Source: Nageia nagi
Lineage: Eukaryota > Pinophyta
Direction of reading: 5' to 3'
Assembly: GCA_050084985.1 (NCBI GenBank)
Contig: JBITNC010000001.1
Span: 58,466,001 to 58,530,000, forward strand
DNA length: 64,000 nucleotides
In this document: positions 37,169 to 48,249 of the stretch, piece after piece
Layout of the letters: each line of letters begins with the position of its first letter
Position numbering within the stretch: position 1 is the stretch's first letter
The notes under the pieces: generated by a model
Databases searched by the model: none
Seen by the model: only the letters and a program-made list of their open reading frames with translations
Told to the model about the DNA's origin: nothing
Made by a program: the position numbers and the translations under genes

Positions 37169-37218
37169 AGCAGAAAACATTGCTACTCCTGTAGCAATCA
37201 AAACTGAGCCCCCTTAAT

Positions 37219-39802
37219 TTACCTTTCTGAATCATCACTTTCAGAATCACTGGACTGTGGATCAGAATTATAGTGAGGAGAATTTAAATCTTTCATCATC
37301 AGGCTCAGGTCATACGGATATAAGCACTCAAAAATCTTTTCTTTATCTTCTCTTGATAGAAGATTTATTTTTGTTGGGCCTATACTATCCAATCTTGGCC
37401 TTTCAACATAATTTCCCAAGCCTTTACTCATTCTCATTTCTATTTCCCAAATCTGAAACATCTGCTGATTTTGGGGACTGTCATCTTGCCAAAAAGAAGC
37501 TGGTTCCAAAACTAATAATGGTCTAAACCGCTGTCCAATCCATTGATAGGGTGCTTTTCTTATTATTGCACACAGTGATTCAACTCTTCTTTTGCTCCAT
37601 CTCAGATTATTTGGGGAAATAATTTCCCTTTGCTTATGCTGATCTGTCTGAAAATCCCATCTTCTTTGACAACTGGCTAAAGCCTGATTAAATATAGCCT
37701 GTGTTGTGCTTAGGCATCTGGTCAAGCACTCATTTAGCATTCCTTGGTATCTGTTTAAATCTCTATTTATTTCTGCCATGAAAAGTGATCTTGCCTCATC
37801 AACATATACTGGTTGTTGTCTAACCCAGAAATTATCACTCAAATCTTTGTGTGGGATCTGTTCCATTTCATCTCCCCATTGAATCTGATTATACAAAATA
37901 GATACAAAAGCTTGTATCTGGATTTCCCCTACTAATACTGCTGGAAAGAATCTTGTGTTACCCTTAAGAATGAAATCATGTACATACAATTCACACAGGA
38001 GGTATCTTTCTTGTTCTGCTGCTTCAAAATATGCTCTGATAAAGTCTGCTCCTGTGTCTAAGTTATATGGCAATCCTTTCTTAATTCTTTTTACTTGCCA
38101 TTTCAAAAATTGCTCTTTAAGGTACCTGCTGTACATAACTGAGGGTTGCTTCAGCTGAACAAGCTCATCACATATTCTACATAAATCTATGACTGCTTAC
38201 TTAATGAGAGGAATTTCTTTGTTCTGCTTTTTTAAAGTTCTAATCTCTTGAGAGGTTTTGAAGTTTAAATCTTCCATTTTTTCAATAACTTCTTCTGTTT
38301 GTTGAATAGTATCTTTTAGCTGTTTAATTTCTTCACTCTGTTTTGCAATTAAATTGGCTATCTGTTCCCCTACTTGTTCAACATTTCGACATTTATCCAA
38401 AGAAATTCCCTTTTTGTCTAATTCAGTTGTTAATTGTTGAAGCACATTAGGCAATTCCCTTTCCTTAGCTAACATTGTTTCTAAGCTAGCACAATCTTGA
38501 AGTAATCGTAAATTCTGTTCCTCTAACTTTGTACTCTTGCTAATAAGAACAGAATTTTCACTCACCAATTGTGCATTTGCTTGTTCCAAGGCCCAGAGCT
38601 GCTTCTGTAATTTTTGGAGTTCTGATTCTGGAGCTGATTCTGGAATTGACTCTGGAGCTGATTCTGGAATTGACTCTGGAGCTGATTCTGGAACTGACTC
38701 TGGAACTGACTCTGGAGCTGATTCTGGAACTGACTCTGGAGCTGATTCTGGAACTGACTCTGGAGCTGGTTCTGAGGGTTGAATTCCTTCTGCTATTAGA
38801 TCCCATTCCTCAATAGTAATTGGATGGTTACTATCATTTATTTCTGGAGTCTTTTCCACTTGATGTCTCTTTCTGTGGGGATGACTCTTTTTCTTGAGAT
38901 TGTTTCTTCCTTAACCTTTTTGATCTTCTTTTAGATACAAATTGCAATTCTGATTCTTCTGGACTGGAAGGAATGTCTTGTGTACCTATATTGAAATTTT
39001 CCTCTATCTGAACTATGTTCATCTCCTTAACAGGAATAACCGGAACAGTTTCAATGTGAGAGCTTGATGCTGCTCCGGTTTCTACAGTTCCCATCTTTAA
39101 GACATTATGATCGTCAGGGTTTTCTAAGGGGTATTGCCTCTGGAATTCCTCCCACAGTCTATCACCATTTTCTTTTTTCAAAATAAATTCTTTGCAGAGT
39201 AATGTTATTAAACCGTGGTGTTTTAAGGCAGATGATTTGTTATCAGCTTTTGCCCTAACCTTTGTAGCCATTTTCTGTAAATTCTAGAGCACTAACATAG
39301 ACAAATTACAAGAGGTGTAATTGTCATACCTTAAACATATTAACAGCCTTAGATGGTGCCCCATTAGAGTGGCATATTGCCCTTCACAGGTGATATACTT
39401 CATTATCCATAGAGCTGCTTTTGCCCATTTTTCAGGTAAGGTATTTCGTTTTACTCCTTGAATATGTCCAGAGGTTCTGTACACTTCCGCCTTCTGTTCT
39501 GTACTTGGATGAAATTGTTCCAACAAATTTGGGTAACTGTCTCTTTTCAACAAATTTTCTCCAAGTATTGGTAACCCTGTTAATTCATTGATTGAATTCT
39601 CAGTGATTGGTATTGTATGGGATCCCAATGTTATAGAGTTTTCCCTCAATCCTTCGGCAAAGTCTAAAACTAGCTGCTCGTTATATCCTTTAAATTTATC
39701 AAAGAATTGCAACAGGTCAAACTTTTGGAAGATTTCTACCTGTTCCGCCTCTTTCCTCAATTCCTCCGTATTCTCTGGTTCTTTCTTACGTTTCATCCCC
39801 AT
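37219..39802 (-). pseudogene. Composite accessory frame after integrase (about 860 codons)
   Basis: Frames 39802-39284, 39271-38834, 38859-38197 and 38136-37219 form one series broken by a stop at 39284, a frameshift near 38.85 kb and a TAA at 38197. The N-terminal part (FDKFKGYNEQLVLDFAEGL, GHIQGVKRNTLPEKWAKAAL, TSCNLSMLVL) resembles ORFs found in Athila-like elements. The middle has a PES-rich acidic repeat and a coiled coil (EEIKQLKDTIQQTEEVIEKM). The end is a 305-residue basic-to-acidic domain with a Ser/Asp/Glu tail. No signal peptide or membrane segment is visible, so an envelope role is not supported. Function unknown. Confidence 0.7.
38622..38775 (-). repeat. In-frame 24-bp repeat coding a PES-rich stretch
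   Basis: Units TCTGGAGCTGATTCTGGAAC plus four bases (+ strand) code on the minus strand for alternating APES and VPES or IPES. The 24-base length (eight codons) and the TCTGGAGCT core match the arrays in U3 and at 40.2 kb. Confidence 0.85.
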
Positions 39803-40223
39803 TTTGATTTTGACTGCTTTCTGGATCTGGGTTCTGGCAAACTGGCTTCTGGAGCTTACTGTGAGAAATTCCTTTCTGGTGCATGCATGTAAAAAAAATG
39901 ACGTCTGCTGGTTTCGACTTGCTTGTGCATGTCACCTCAAATTGTTCCCATTAATATTAATGATATGTATCATTAACTTCTCACGCGTTTGATGCGCCAG
40001 AATGTACAAGTGGTATCTTTTGCATTTATTTCGTTTGATCAACATTTACTTCTTGGAACACTTATCACGACTTAAACGATCTTACAATTTATTAACTATC
40101 AATTTAATTATTAAATGCATACCTGTCAAGCCACGTCTTCAGATGCCAACTGGACTCCAGATCATAATGACCATGTGAGAGAAAAGTTTCCGGAGTTGAC
40201 GGCAATTCCGAGGCTGACATATC
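39803..40223 (-). other. Spacer between integrase array and accessory frame
   Basis: Non-coding, with single copies of the TTCTGGAGCTTAC and TTTCTGGTGCATG type near 39.83-39.88 kb, showing the repeat core here too. Could hold a splice acceptor for the accessory frame; none is clear. Confidence 0.4.
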
Positions 40224-40540
40224 GTGCTTTCTGGAGCTGGAGTTAAACACTTTCTGGAGCTATGCTTGACGACTTCTGGAGCTGGTTACAAAACAGTTTC
40301 TGGAGCTAGTCGTAAAACAGTTTCTGGAGCTAGTCAGGAAACAATTTCTAGAGCTAGTCAGGAAACAGTTTCTGGAGCCAGTCGTAAAACAGTTTCTGGA
40401 GCTAGTCATAAAACAGTTTCTGGAGCTAGTCATAAAATAGTTTCTGGAGCTAGTCAAGAAACAGTTTCTGGAGCTAGTCAGGAAACAGTTTCTGGAGCTA
40501 GTCCTAAAACAGTTTCTGGAGCCAGTTTAAAAGAAAGAGT
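40224..40540 (-). repeat. 24-bp minisatellite between integrase and accessory frame
   Basis: About 11 units of AGTTTCTGGAGCTAGTC plus seven variable bases (GTAAAAC, AGGAAAC, ATAAAAC). The period is a multiple of three, so frames stay open on both strands through it; those frames are by-products of the repeat. Confidence 0.88.
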
Positions 40541-40570
40541 TTGAACTGTCCATTTCCATAGATACACTGT

Positions 40571-40581
40571 TATTATATACA

Positions 40582-40625
<44 letters not shown>

Positions 40626-40637
40626 AAAAAAAAAAAA
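40571..40637. repeat. TA microsatellite and poly-T/poly-A stretch
   Basis: A (TA)n run followed by about 11 T and 14 A, between integrase and the 24-bp array. Simple-sequence expansion; also a possible strand-pausing or hairpin site. Confidence 0.8.
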
Positions 40638-40714
40638 CAGATAGGACCATCACTGGTCTTGACTGACTCTGATGATTCAGATTCAGTCTTTATTCCTGCT
40701 TCTTTGTAAGCTGA

Positions 40715-42199
40715 TCAATTTGATTTGTATGAGGAAGAATATCCTTCCTCAATTAAATCCAAATCTGTTGTCCTTAACTGCTGAATGAACTGTTCTTTAT
40801 TCTTTGGCAGAATGTAAGGTCGAAGTCGATGCCCATTGACCAACATGGCTCTTTTAGATCCATTAATTGGCTGAAGTTGAACAGTTCCATTATTGAAGAC
40901 CTGCAAAATATTGTAAGGTCCAAGCCACCTTGTCTGCAATTTTCCCATGAAATTTTGGTATTTGGAATCAAACAAGAGAGCCCAATTCCCTGGTTTGAAT
41001 TGTGTATTCCTTAAATTCTTATCATGCCATATCTTTCTTTGCTGCTGAATGATTTCAGTTTGATGTAAAGCTTCCCTCCTCTGCTCATCCAATGCACTCA
41101 ACTGGAGCAATCTATCTCTCTGGGCCTTATTCAAATCAATCTCCACTTCTAAGGCTGTTCTAAGAGTTTGAATTTCAAACTCTATTGGTAAGAGTGGTTT
41201 CTTCCCATATACTAATTCATAAGGTGAAAGTCCTGTTGTGGTCTTCCATGTTATATTATAAGCCCATACAGCTTCAGAGAGTCTATTTGCCCAATCCTTC
41301 CTATGTGAAGCAACAGTTTTGGTTAAGATCCTTTCTAATTCTCTATTAGTAACCTCTACTTGACCACTGGTTTGTGGGTGATATGGGGAAGCTTTCTTAT
41401 GTGTAATCTGATAGTGATCAACAAAATGCTTTATCATGTGAGACATAAACTGAGGTCCTTGATCTGACACTAAAAATTTTGGAGTTCCAAACCTCTGCAT
41501 AATGTTTGTGTACAGAAAATCTGCTACTTTATCTTCCCTTGCTTGCACAAGTGCACATACTTCTACCCATTTAGTAGTGTAATCTGTACAAACCAAAATA
41601 TGCTTCTTACCTCGTGAGGGTGGACTAATTGGTCCCACAAAGTCTATTCCCCATTGTTCGAATGGTTCAATTACAACTTGAGGATGAAGTGGCATTTGAG
41701 TGATCATAGTAGGCCTGCCCATTCGTTGACATTGATCACACTGATCCACATATTTCTTCACATCTTTATGCATAGATAACCAATAGTATCCAGCATCTAA
41801 TACCTTTTGAATTGTCCTCTTGACAGAATAATGTCCTCCTGATGGTTCATCATGACAAGTTCTGAGAACATCAAAGACTTCATCTATTCTAAGACATCTT
41901 CGAAGAATATGATCAGGACCACATTTAAACAACATTCCATTCACCCATTTATATAATGCACTTTCTTTTATCAGACCCTTTTTCTGTTTTGGAGAGTAAT
42001 GTGGAGGAGTTTTACCTGTGACAATATAATTTGCTATATCTGCAAACCAAGGAGATTGTACTGAGATAGCAAAAAGTTGTTCATCTGGGAAAGAATCCTC
42101 CACAAGGTCATCAGTTCTATCCATATTTACTCTAGATAAGAAATCTGCCACTACATTAGCTTTACCAGGTTTATCAATAATTGTAACATTGAATTCTTA
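40715..42199 (-). pseudogene. Composite integrase, end of gag-pol
   Basis: Counting from M at 42151 (478 residues): the zinc site has H100, H107, C138 and C141. The core has D170 (WGIDFVGPI), D230 (SDQGPQF) and E266 (GQVEVTNRE), with 35 residues between D230 and E266 as in functional DDE integrases. A GPY/F-type module follows (RWLGPYNILQVF). No chromodomain. It is not a separate gene: a TAA at 42197-42199 (glutamine expected) divides it from RT and RNase H in the same frame. All catalytic residues are kept, in line with recent activity. Confidence 0.92.
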
Positions 42200-45100
42200 C
42201 AAAAGTAATAACCATCTGATTATTCTTCCACTTACTACTGGCTTGTTCATCAAATATTTGATTGCAGCATGGTCAGTGTGTACAAACACTTGATATCCAG
42301 TAATATAATGTCTGAACTTGTTTATGGCATATACTACTGCCAAAAATTCTTTTTCTGTGGTAGTGTAATTCCTTTCAGCTCCTACCAAATTCTTGCTAAT
42401 GTAGTAAATGGCATAATGAGACTTATCTTGTTCTTCTTGCCCCAAAACTGCTCCAATAGCATAATTAGAGGCATCAGCATGGATGTGGAAAGGAAGGCTC
42501 CAATTTGGTCCTCGCAAAACTGGAGTTGTCATTAATTTATCTTTGATAGATTCAAAAGCTACTTCACAATCAGCTGTCCATTCAAAATCTATGTCCTTAT
42601 GTAGTAATGCAAAGAGAGGAGCTGCAATCTTACTGAAATTCTGGATAAATCTTCTGTAATACCCAGCATGTCCTAGAAAGCTTCTAACATCTGTCTGAGT
42701 TTCTGGAACTGGAAGTTGTTTAATGATCTCCACTTTCTTTGGATCCACTTGAATTCCTTGAGCTGATATATGGTGTCCCAATACAATTCCCTCTTGTACC
42801 ATCATAAAACATTTCTCAAAACTGAGGGATAAATTATGTTCTTCACATCTTACCAACACTTTTTCTAGATTTTTCAATGCTTCTTTAAATGTGTTGCCAT
42901 AGACTGTGAAGTCATCCATATAAACCTCCACACATTCATTAGTTAAATCTGAAAATATGGCAAGAACAGCTCTTTGAAAAGTTGCAGGTGCATTACACAA
43001 ACCAAAAGGCAGGACTTTATAGGCAAATGTTCCCCATGGACAGGTGAAAGTGGTTTTCTCTTGGTCTTCTATTGCAATCTTTATCTGGTTATAACCACTA
43101 AATCCATCTAGAAATGAAAAGTACTTCTTCCCAGCCAAATTATCCAATACCTGATCTATAAATGGTAAGGGGAAATGATCCCTATGAGTGGCTTTGTTCA
43201 AGGTTCTATAGTCTACACAGACCCTCCACTTTCCATTTTTCTTTGGTACCAACACTAGAGGTGAAACCCATCTACTATCAGAAATAGGATAGATAAAATC
43301 TACTTTCAACAATTTTTCTATTTCTGTTTTCACAATATCTTTAAGAGCTGGGTTTATTCTCCTAGGAGGTTGGTTTACAGGCCTTGAATCATCTGTATAA
43401 ATATGATGAGTACAAATGTCAGGATGAATACCTTTCATGTCTGAGTAGTCCCAAGCAAATGCTCTTGTGTGAGCTTTCAGCATTTCAATTGTGTCTTCTT
43501 CTTCTTGAAAAGTTAACCAGCTACTGATGTTGAGTGTCTTTCCAAGCAAGATCTGAACTGATTTTATTCCTGGTGCAATGAAACTGCTTTGATCCGGAAG
43601 TTGAGCTAGTGAATTCAACGGACACTGATGTGGGAATAATGAATGAAATATTTTTGTTCTTTCTCTAAAGGCTTCTCCTTTTGGTATAACATGGGTAAGT
43701 GGACATCTGAATATTGACAAAAAGTGAGTCTGATCATTATTTGGTATGTTAAAGGCATCTTGAACACTTACCAATGATGAAATTTGGTCTTCTTTTAGCT
43801 CTCCTATTTGTTCACAATTTATTTCCTTTGGAATTTCTTCCAGTTCTTCCACATGTTCCTGAATTGCAATTGTGGCCAAGGCTGCAAATGTTTCAGCTCC
43901 ATCAGGTTCAGGTTCATCAATCCACAATTGTCCTTGATACTCAAGAGCAGGTTGAGCAGGAGGGTACAAAGAGATAGTTTTCATATGATGTCCATCAGAA
44001 ATTGTCATATCTCCAGATCTGCAATTGATAAATGCTGCTGCAGTTGCTAACCATGGTCTGCCTAAGATTATAGGATATCCATTATTTCCTTTTGTCTTTA
44101 ATACCAAAAAATCTGTTGGATATTCCCATGAATCAACAGTGATTTGCACATCATCAATTATTCCTTCTGGTGTAGCTGTAGACTGGTCTGCCAATTGTAG
44201 AATCGTTGTTGTTGGTCTGACCTCTGACAATGACAATTCCTCTGTCAAGTCTGTAGTTATAACATTAATTGCTGCTCCCAAGTCAATCAATACATTTGGA
44301 ATTTTGGTTCCTTTAATATATACTGTGATAATTGGAGTACCAGGATCTCCATACTTGGGATTGATTATTTTACCAGATAGTAGTTCAGCTACCTTACCAT
44401 CTACTTGAATGGTTTCTGGATAAGTTTTCTTCTTTCTCCCTCCTTTTCTAATGCATAACTCTTTCACAAGTTTGTTTAATTCTGGAACTTCTTGAATTGC
44501 TTGTAACACTGGAATAGATATATTGAGCTTTTTTAATTCTCTAAGTAATTCAGACTCTTTTTCAATTGGTTTGATTACTAACCTTTCAGGATATGGAATC
44601 TGTTCTTCCTTTTTCTTTTGTACCTCTTTTTGGGCTGTACTTTCAATAGTGTGATCAGATTCTTCATTATTTATTTCTGTGACTACCGGAGGATTCAAAT
44701 CTGTTATTTTTACTGGTTCTGTTATCTTCCTCCCAGATCTTAATTGGATCTCGTCACATTGTATAGCATTAATTGAGGCAGTATCATTCTGATCAATGTG
44801 ATAGGCGACTTGCCTATTGTTGGGATTTGGAACAGGTTGAGCTGGTAATGCAGGCTGTTTCGGCTGTATTTGGCTTTGACTTGTCTGAGCTGGCCCTGGT
44901 AATAATACTTGTTGTTGTTGAGTGTTCTGATTCCATTTCCTTTGCTGATTTCCCTGGTTCCAGCCAAATTGACCTCCTTGATTCCAATTTGGCTGCATTC
45001 CTTGATTCCAATTGGACTGATTCCAACTAGAGTGATTATTCCATGGTCCTCCCCACTGGTGATTTTGACTGGATTGTGTCCAATCCTGATTTAACATCCA

Positions 45101-46611
45101 TGGAGGATATGGTATCATATTAGGTGGATACTGCATATTCCACCAAGATTGTAAATAAGGCCTTGTTGAGCCTTGCACATTGTTGTTTCCTCTTGGTGCT
45201 ACATAGCTTGCATCTCCTGTCATACTTGCTAATGACATTTGGGCTACTGTTAAACATTCACAGTCATCTGTCTTATGATTTTTCTGACATAATCCACATA
45301 TTTCTATTTTGTTGAGAGGACATTCATGAAGTGCATGCTTCTTTCTACACCTAGGACAATAGACAGCTAATGGTTCTTGTGAGTCTTGTGGATCTTTTGC
45401 TTTAGCTGCCCTAGTGGTTCCTCCTTTTAATTGGTTCAATTCCACCAAGATGTCTGTTTTGAAATTGGCCAATTCTTCAATGAGTTCACTAACAGCACTA
45501 TCCTTAGTGTGAAGTTTCATTTTGCGAGTAGGAGCTCTAGTCCTTGAGTAATTTGTGCACAGCTCAATGATTTCATCCAAATCTAATGTATAAATATTTC
45601 CTCTTCCCATTAGATTCAAAACATCAAGGGATGATTCTAACAATCCTCGCAGAAATATTGTCTTCACAAAATCAGGATCAAAATTAGTTCCTACCCGTTT
45701 TTGCACAAAAAGGAACCGATCCAAATAATCCTCCAAGCTTTCTGATTCTTCTTGCTTGATTCTGAATAGTTCATCTTTCCTGTCCTTGACTCTGCAATAC
45801 TCTTGATATTTTTCCAGAAATAATCTTTCCATTTCTGCCCAAGTGGTGATAGAATCTGGCGGAAGTCCCATGAACCATCTCATTGCATTATCCTTCAAGG
45901 TAGAAGGAAAGAGTTTCAACTTCTGATTATCCAATTCATAATCATATGTTTTACATATGATTTTAAATTCAAATAAGAACTGATCAGGATCCTCATTTGG
46001 AAAGCCTCTAAAGTTGGGTAACACTGATGGTGAGATATTCTTCATTGGGGCATCAACTCCTGGAGTAAGTAGGATGGGAAAAGAGAAGGTTCTATTTGGA
46101 TTTTGTGGATTTGCTCCTCCTCCACCACTACCTCCAGTAGCATTAGTACTACCCGTACCTCCTGACATATTATATAATGGATTAACAAAAGTTGCAAAAG
46201 TTCCAAAAGGTCTTTTGCTTCTTCCCTTTCAGCTTCAGAATCTGTTTCACTTGAAGGAATCTGGATGTGCAATGGTGAAGAAATTTCAGAAAATCTTACA
46301 GGTTCCTTTTCTGAAACATTAATTTCTGTAGATTGTTCAAGAGATTTTTCTTTAGTTAATTTTTCTTCAAGATGCCCAGGATCTTGTCCCTCTGATGACT
46401 GTGATTGTGAGTTTTCTTCAATTTCAGCTGATAAAAATTGCTCAACAACACCAGGACTTTCGTCAACAATTTCAGCTTGCTGTGATGAGGTAGCTTTTCC
46501 TAAATCAACAGGTCTTCTTTGGGGGGGTTTTACTGGAGTGTAACCTCTACCTCTACTACTCCTACTTTTATTACTAATAAATCTTCCCCTCTCATCTCTA
46601 GCTCTATTCAT
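42200..46611 (-). pseudogene. Composite full copy: gag, protease, RT and RNase H
   Basis: Starts at 46611. One T is missing at 46213-46216 compared with the partial copy, shifting the frame after about 132 codons; the frame from 46168 (1323 residues) then continues. Counting from 46168: capsid about 63-190; knuckles CPRCRKKHALHEC (271-283) and CGLCQKNHKTDDC (291-303), both CX2CX3HX4C; Asn/Gln/Trp linker to 420; protease D629 in LIDLGAA and ILGRPW 701-706; RT about 955-1130 with YMDD at 1083-1086; RNase H from 1220 (HADAS). DLGA and VYMDDFTVYG are Athila-type wording. With integrase the fused frame totals 1966 codons. Confidence 0.92.
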
Positions 46612-46827
46612 TCATTCTAAATAATCAACTTTGAAATCAAATCTAAACAAGTACAAAACAGTTTGACTGAAGAACTCTTGTATGGCTGCTACTCACGACC
46701 ACTCAAAGATCCCCTTTGAGGAAACATGGCTGCACATAATTTCTAATATGGTACTGGTAGGAGTCCTACTACAAGAATTGTTGTCACCAGTCCTAACTAA
46801 CACCTTCCCCGGCAACGGCGCCAAAAA
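46612..46827 (-). promoter_or_regulatory. Leader and intact primer binding site of the full copy
   Basis: The primer site complement is at 46806-46823 (minus strand TGGCGCCGTTGCCGGGGA, tRNA-Asp type), four bases from LTRa. The leader of about 190 bases runs to the gag start. It contains the TAGA (46642-46645) used at the inverted junction in the other leader copy. A long antisense open frame here is conserved only because the copies are recent. Confidence 0.85.
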
Positions 46828-47518
46828 TGATGAGGCGTCAATTCATCATTTAATTTTTGTCAATCCTGAGTTGGTGTACAAGGCTATATGCAGTTGAGGA
46901 CTCTGTTTTAACCCTTGTTCTACTTAGAAAATTCAAATTTCAATCATACAATAATGCTAAATTCAGACTTGCAGGACTTAAACTGGAAAGATAAAATTGC
47001 ATTGAATGGAAGGAAATGGAGAAAAACACACACACTAAGCTGCTATTGAATACTTTGCAGAAAACTGGAAATTGACATGAAACAAATAAGAGACCTCTAC
47101 CAGTAGGAGTGGGCCCCCTCTTCCCAGTAGAGACTCATAATTGAAACAGTATTAAAGAATTGTCACACCTTTTTATTGCTTTTCCAAACGTACTGGTATA
47201 ATCTCATTACAAAAGCTAGTCTCCCCTTTTCCTGTCACTAAGTCTCTATTTATTCTAATAGGCTCCTATCTGCTTTTTAACTAATCTTTCTAAATATATA
47301 CTATTTGACCTATTCATTTGGGTCATACAATCCTTCTTATCCTACGCTGTCTGCTGATATTCTGGAGATAATTCTGTAAAGATTAAGTCTAAAACAGAAT
47401 TAGTTACTTTGTCCTTAAGACTAGTTCCTAATCGGAATAAGTCTACTTGACTTCTTCTTTGGCTCCCCTAGTTTCTCTAACTGATCCACGTTCTTCTCTG
47501 TCTTCAATGTAGCTGTCA
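46828..47518 (-). repeat. LTRa: R-U5-only LTR at the right end of the composite
   Basis: 691 bases matching 35725-36414 of LTRb with about three differences by eye. It ends abruptly at TGTCA, followed by AAGTC and the host integrase frame. All 746 bases of U3, including the 24-bp array, are absent. Such an end is expected for DNA copied to the very 5' end of genomic RNA. Confidence 0.88.
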
Positions 47519-47710
47519 AAGTCTTCCTAGGTTAGGTTTGAAATTGCTGACATTGTCCTCAAATGGATAAAAAGAGCAAAGCTCAAGAAACATCAAAAAT
47601 TCTATTCCCTTTGGAGTGTACCCTATATCATCACTCAAGTGATGCAAAGTAACACATTTAGGCTTCAAGACATTTCCATATCCTAGGAGTCACATATCCC
47701 AGTGAATAGG
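47519..47710 (+). pseudogene. Element A integrase, C-terminal part beyond the composite
   Basis: The frame restarts in the duplicated AAGTC and reads KSS, a TAG stop, then VRFEIADIVLKWIKRAKLKK, HQKFYSLWSVPYIITQVMQS and NTFRLQDI. This is the GDLVLKWDxxxxxxGxHxKFDSLWxGPYxI end of Ty3 integrases and is exactly what should follow the NWFDMKKS cut off at 31065. The join proves that 31066-47518 entered as a block. Confidence 0.88.
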
Positions 47711-48249
47711 ATCTATTTGAAACATTACTAGGTAATTGAGTGATTACATAACACCTGCTAAATATTATAAAGTGTAAATACCATAATCTTTTCAATCTCT
47801 ATAAAAAAAATTGTACTTATTTATTACTTATACATATTGATTTAGCAAGGGTACACTTCCTAAGAATGTAAGTAGCCATTAATGCTACCATTAACTAAGC
47901 ATTGTGAGGTTAAACTCATCTAATGTATATCATTTAATCAAAAGGAAGGTATTTAAGAGAAAGATTTTCTCGAAAAACCCACCAACCATGCCATATCTCC
48001 CAATTCAAATCTAGCATGCTTGATCATTAATTGCCATTAATAAAAGCTAGTCACAAATCTTATACAAATAAAACATATTCTCTAATCATTTATTTTCTCA
48101 CTTAGAGAATTTGAGAGCACAAGTTTTTGAGAGAACTAGATCTTAGAGTCTATAGAGCTAATAAATGAGTAGGAGGAGGGTTTTAGAGCTTAATATTGCA
48201 AGGTTTCACGTTTTTAATGCTTACTCATGCTATAAAGAAAATAAGACAC
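47711..48249 (+). other. Spacer between integrase and accessory frame of element A
   Basis: About 540 bp without a readable domain; stops in all frames. Confidence 0.4.

Larger units (their letters stand above)
31066..47518 (-). mobile_element. Athila-like Ty3 composite: inverted plus tandem copies inserted as one unit
   Basis: Bounded by AAGTC on both sides (31061-31065, 47519-47523) and interrupting a single integrase frame. Order along the + strand: LTRc in + orientation (31066-31954), PBS, leader; inverted junction at 32148-32151; then on the minus strand partial RT, protease and gag (32152-35508), PBS, LTRb (35725-37160), PPT, accessory frame, integrase, RNase H, RT, protease, gag (to 46611), PBS, and LTRa (46828-47518), which lacks 746 bases present in LTRb. 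Duplicated parts differ at only a few positions by eye. Terminal 3' dinucleotides are CA on both strands. Confidence 0.92.

Noticed and set aside
37219-39802. Envelope-like protein in the accessory frame
   Set aside because: No signal peptide, transmembrane segment or cleavage site is visible; the frame is hydrophilic with a coiled coil.
40224-40544. Open frames of 65-106 residues through the 24-bp arrays on both strands (also 36549-36894 and 38537-38816)
   Set aside because: The repeat period is a multiple of three, so frames stay open by chance; only the minus-strand PES frame joins real coding sequence.
42151-42199. Separate integrase gene starting at the methionine at 42151
   Set aside because: The same frame continues upstream through TAA at 42197-42199 into RNase H, so this is a nonsense change in one gag-pol frame.
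46682-46897. A 71-residue plus-strand open frame present also at 31885-32100 (reversed) and 35579-35794
   Set aside because: It lies antisense across the primer site and U5 of the composite; its conservation follows from the recent origin of the three copies.
31066-47518. Two independent insertions or a later chromosomal inversion as the origin of the inverted LTRs
   Set aside because: The outer ends share one AAGTC duplication and one interrupted integrase frame, no inner target duplication is seen, and a random deletion would not end exactly at the duplication.
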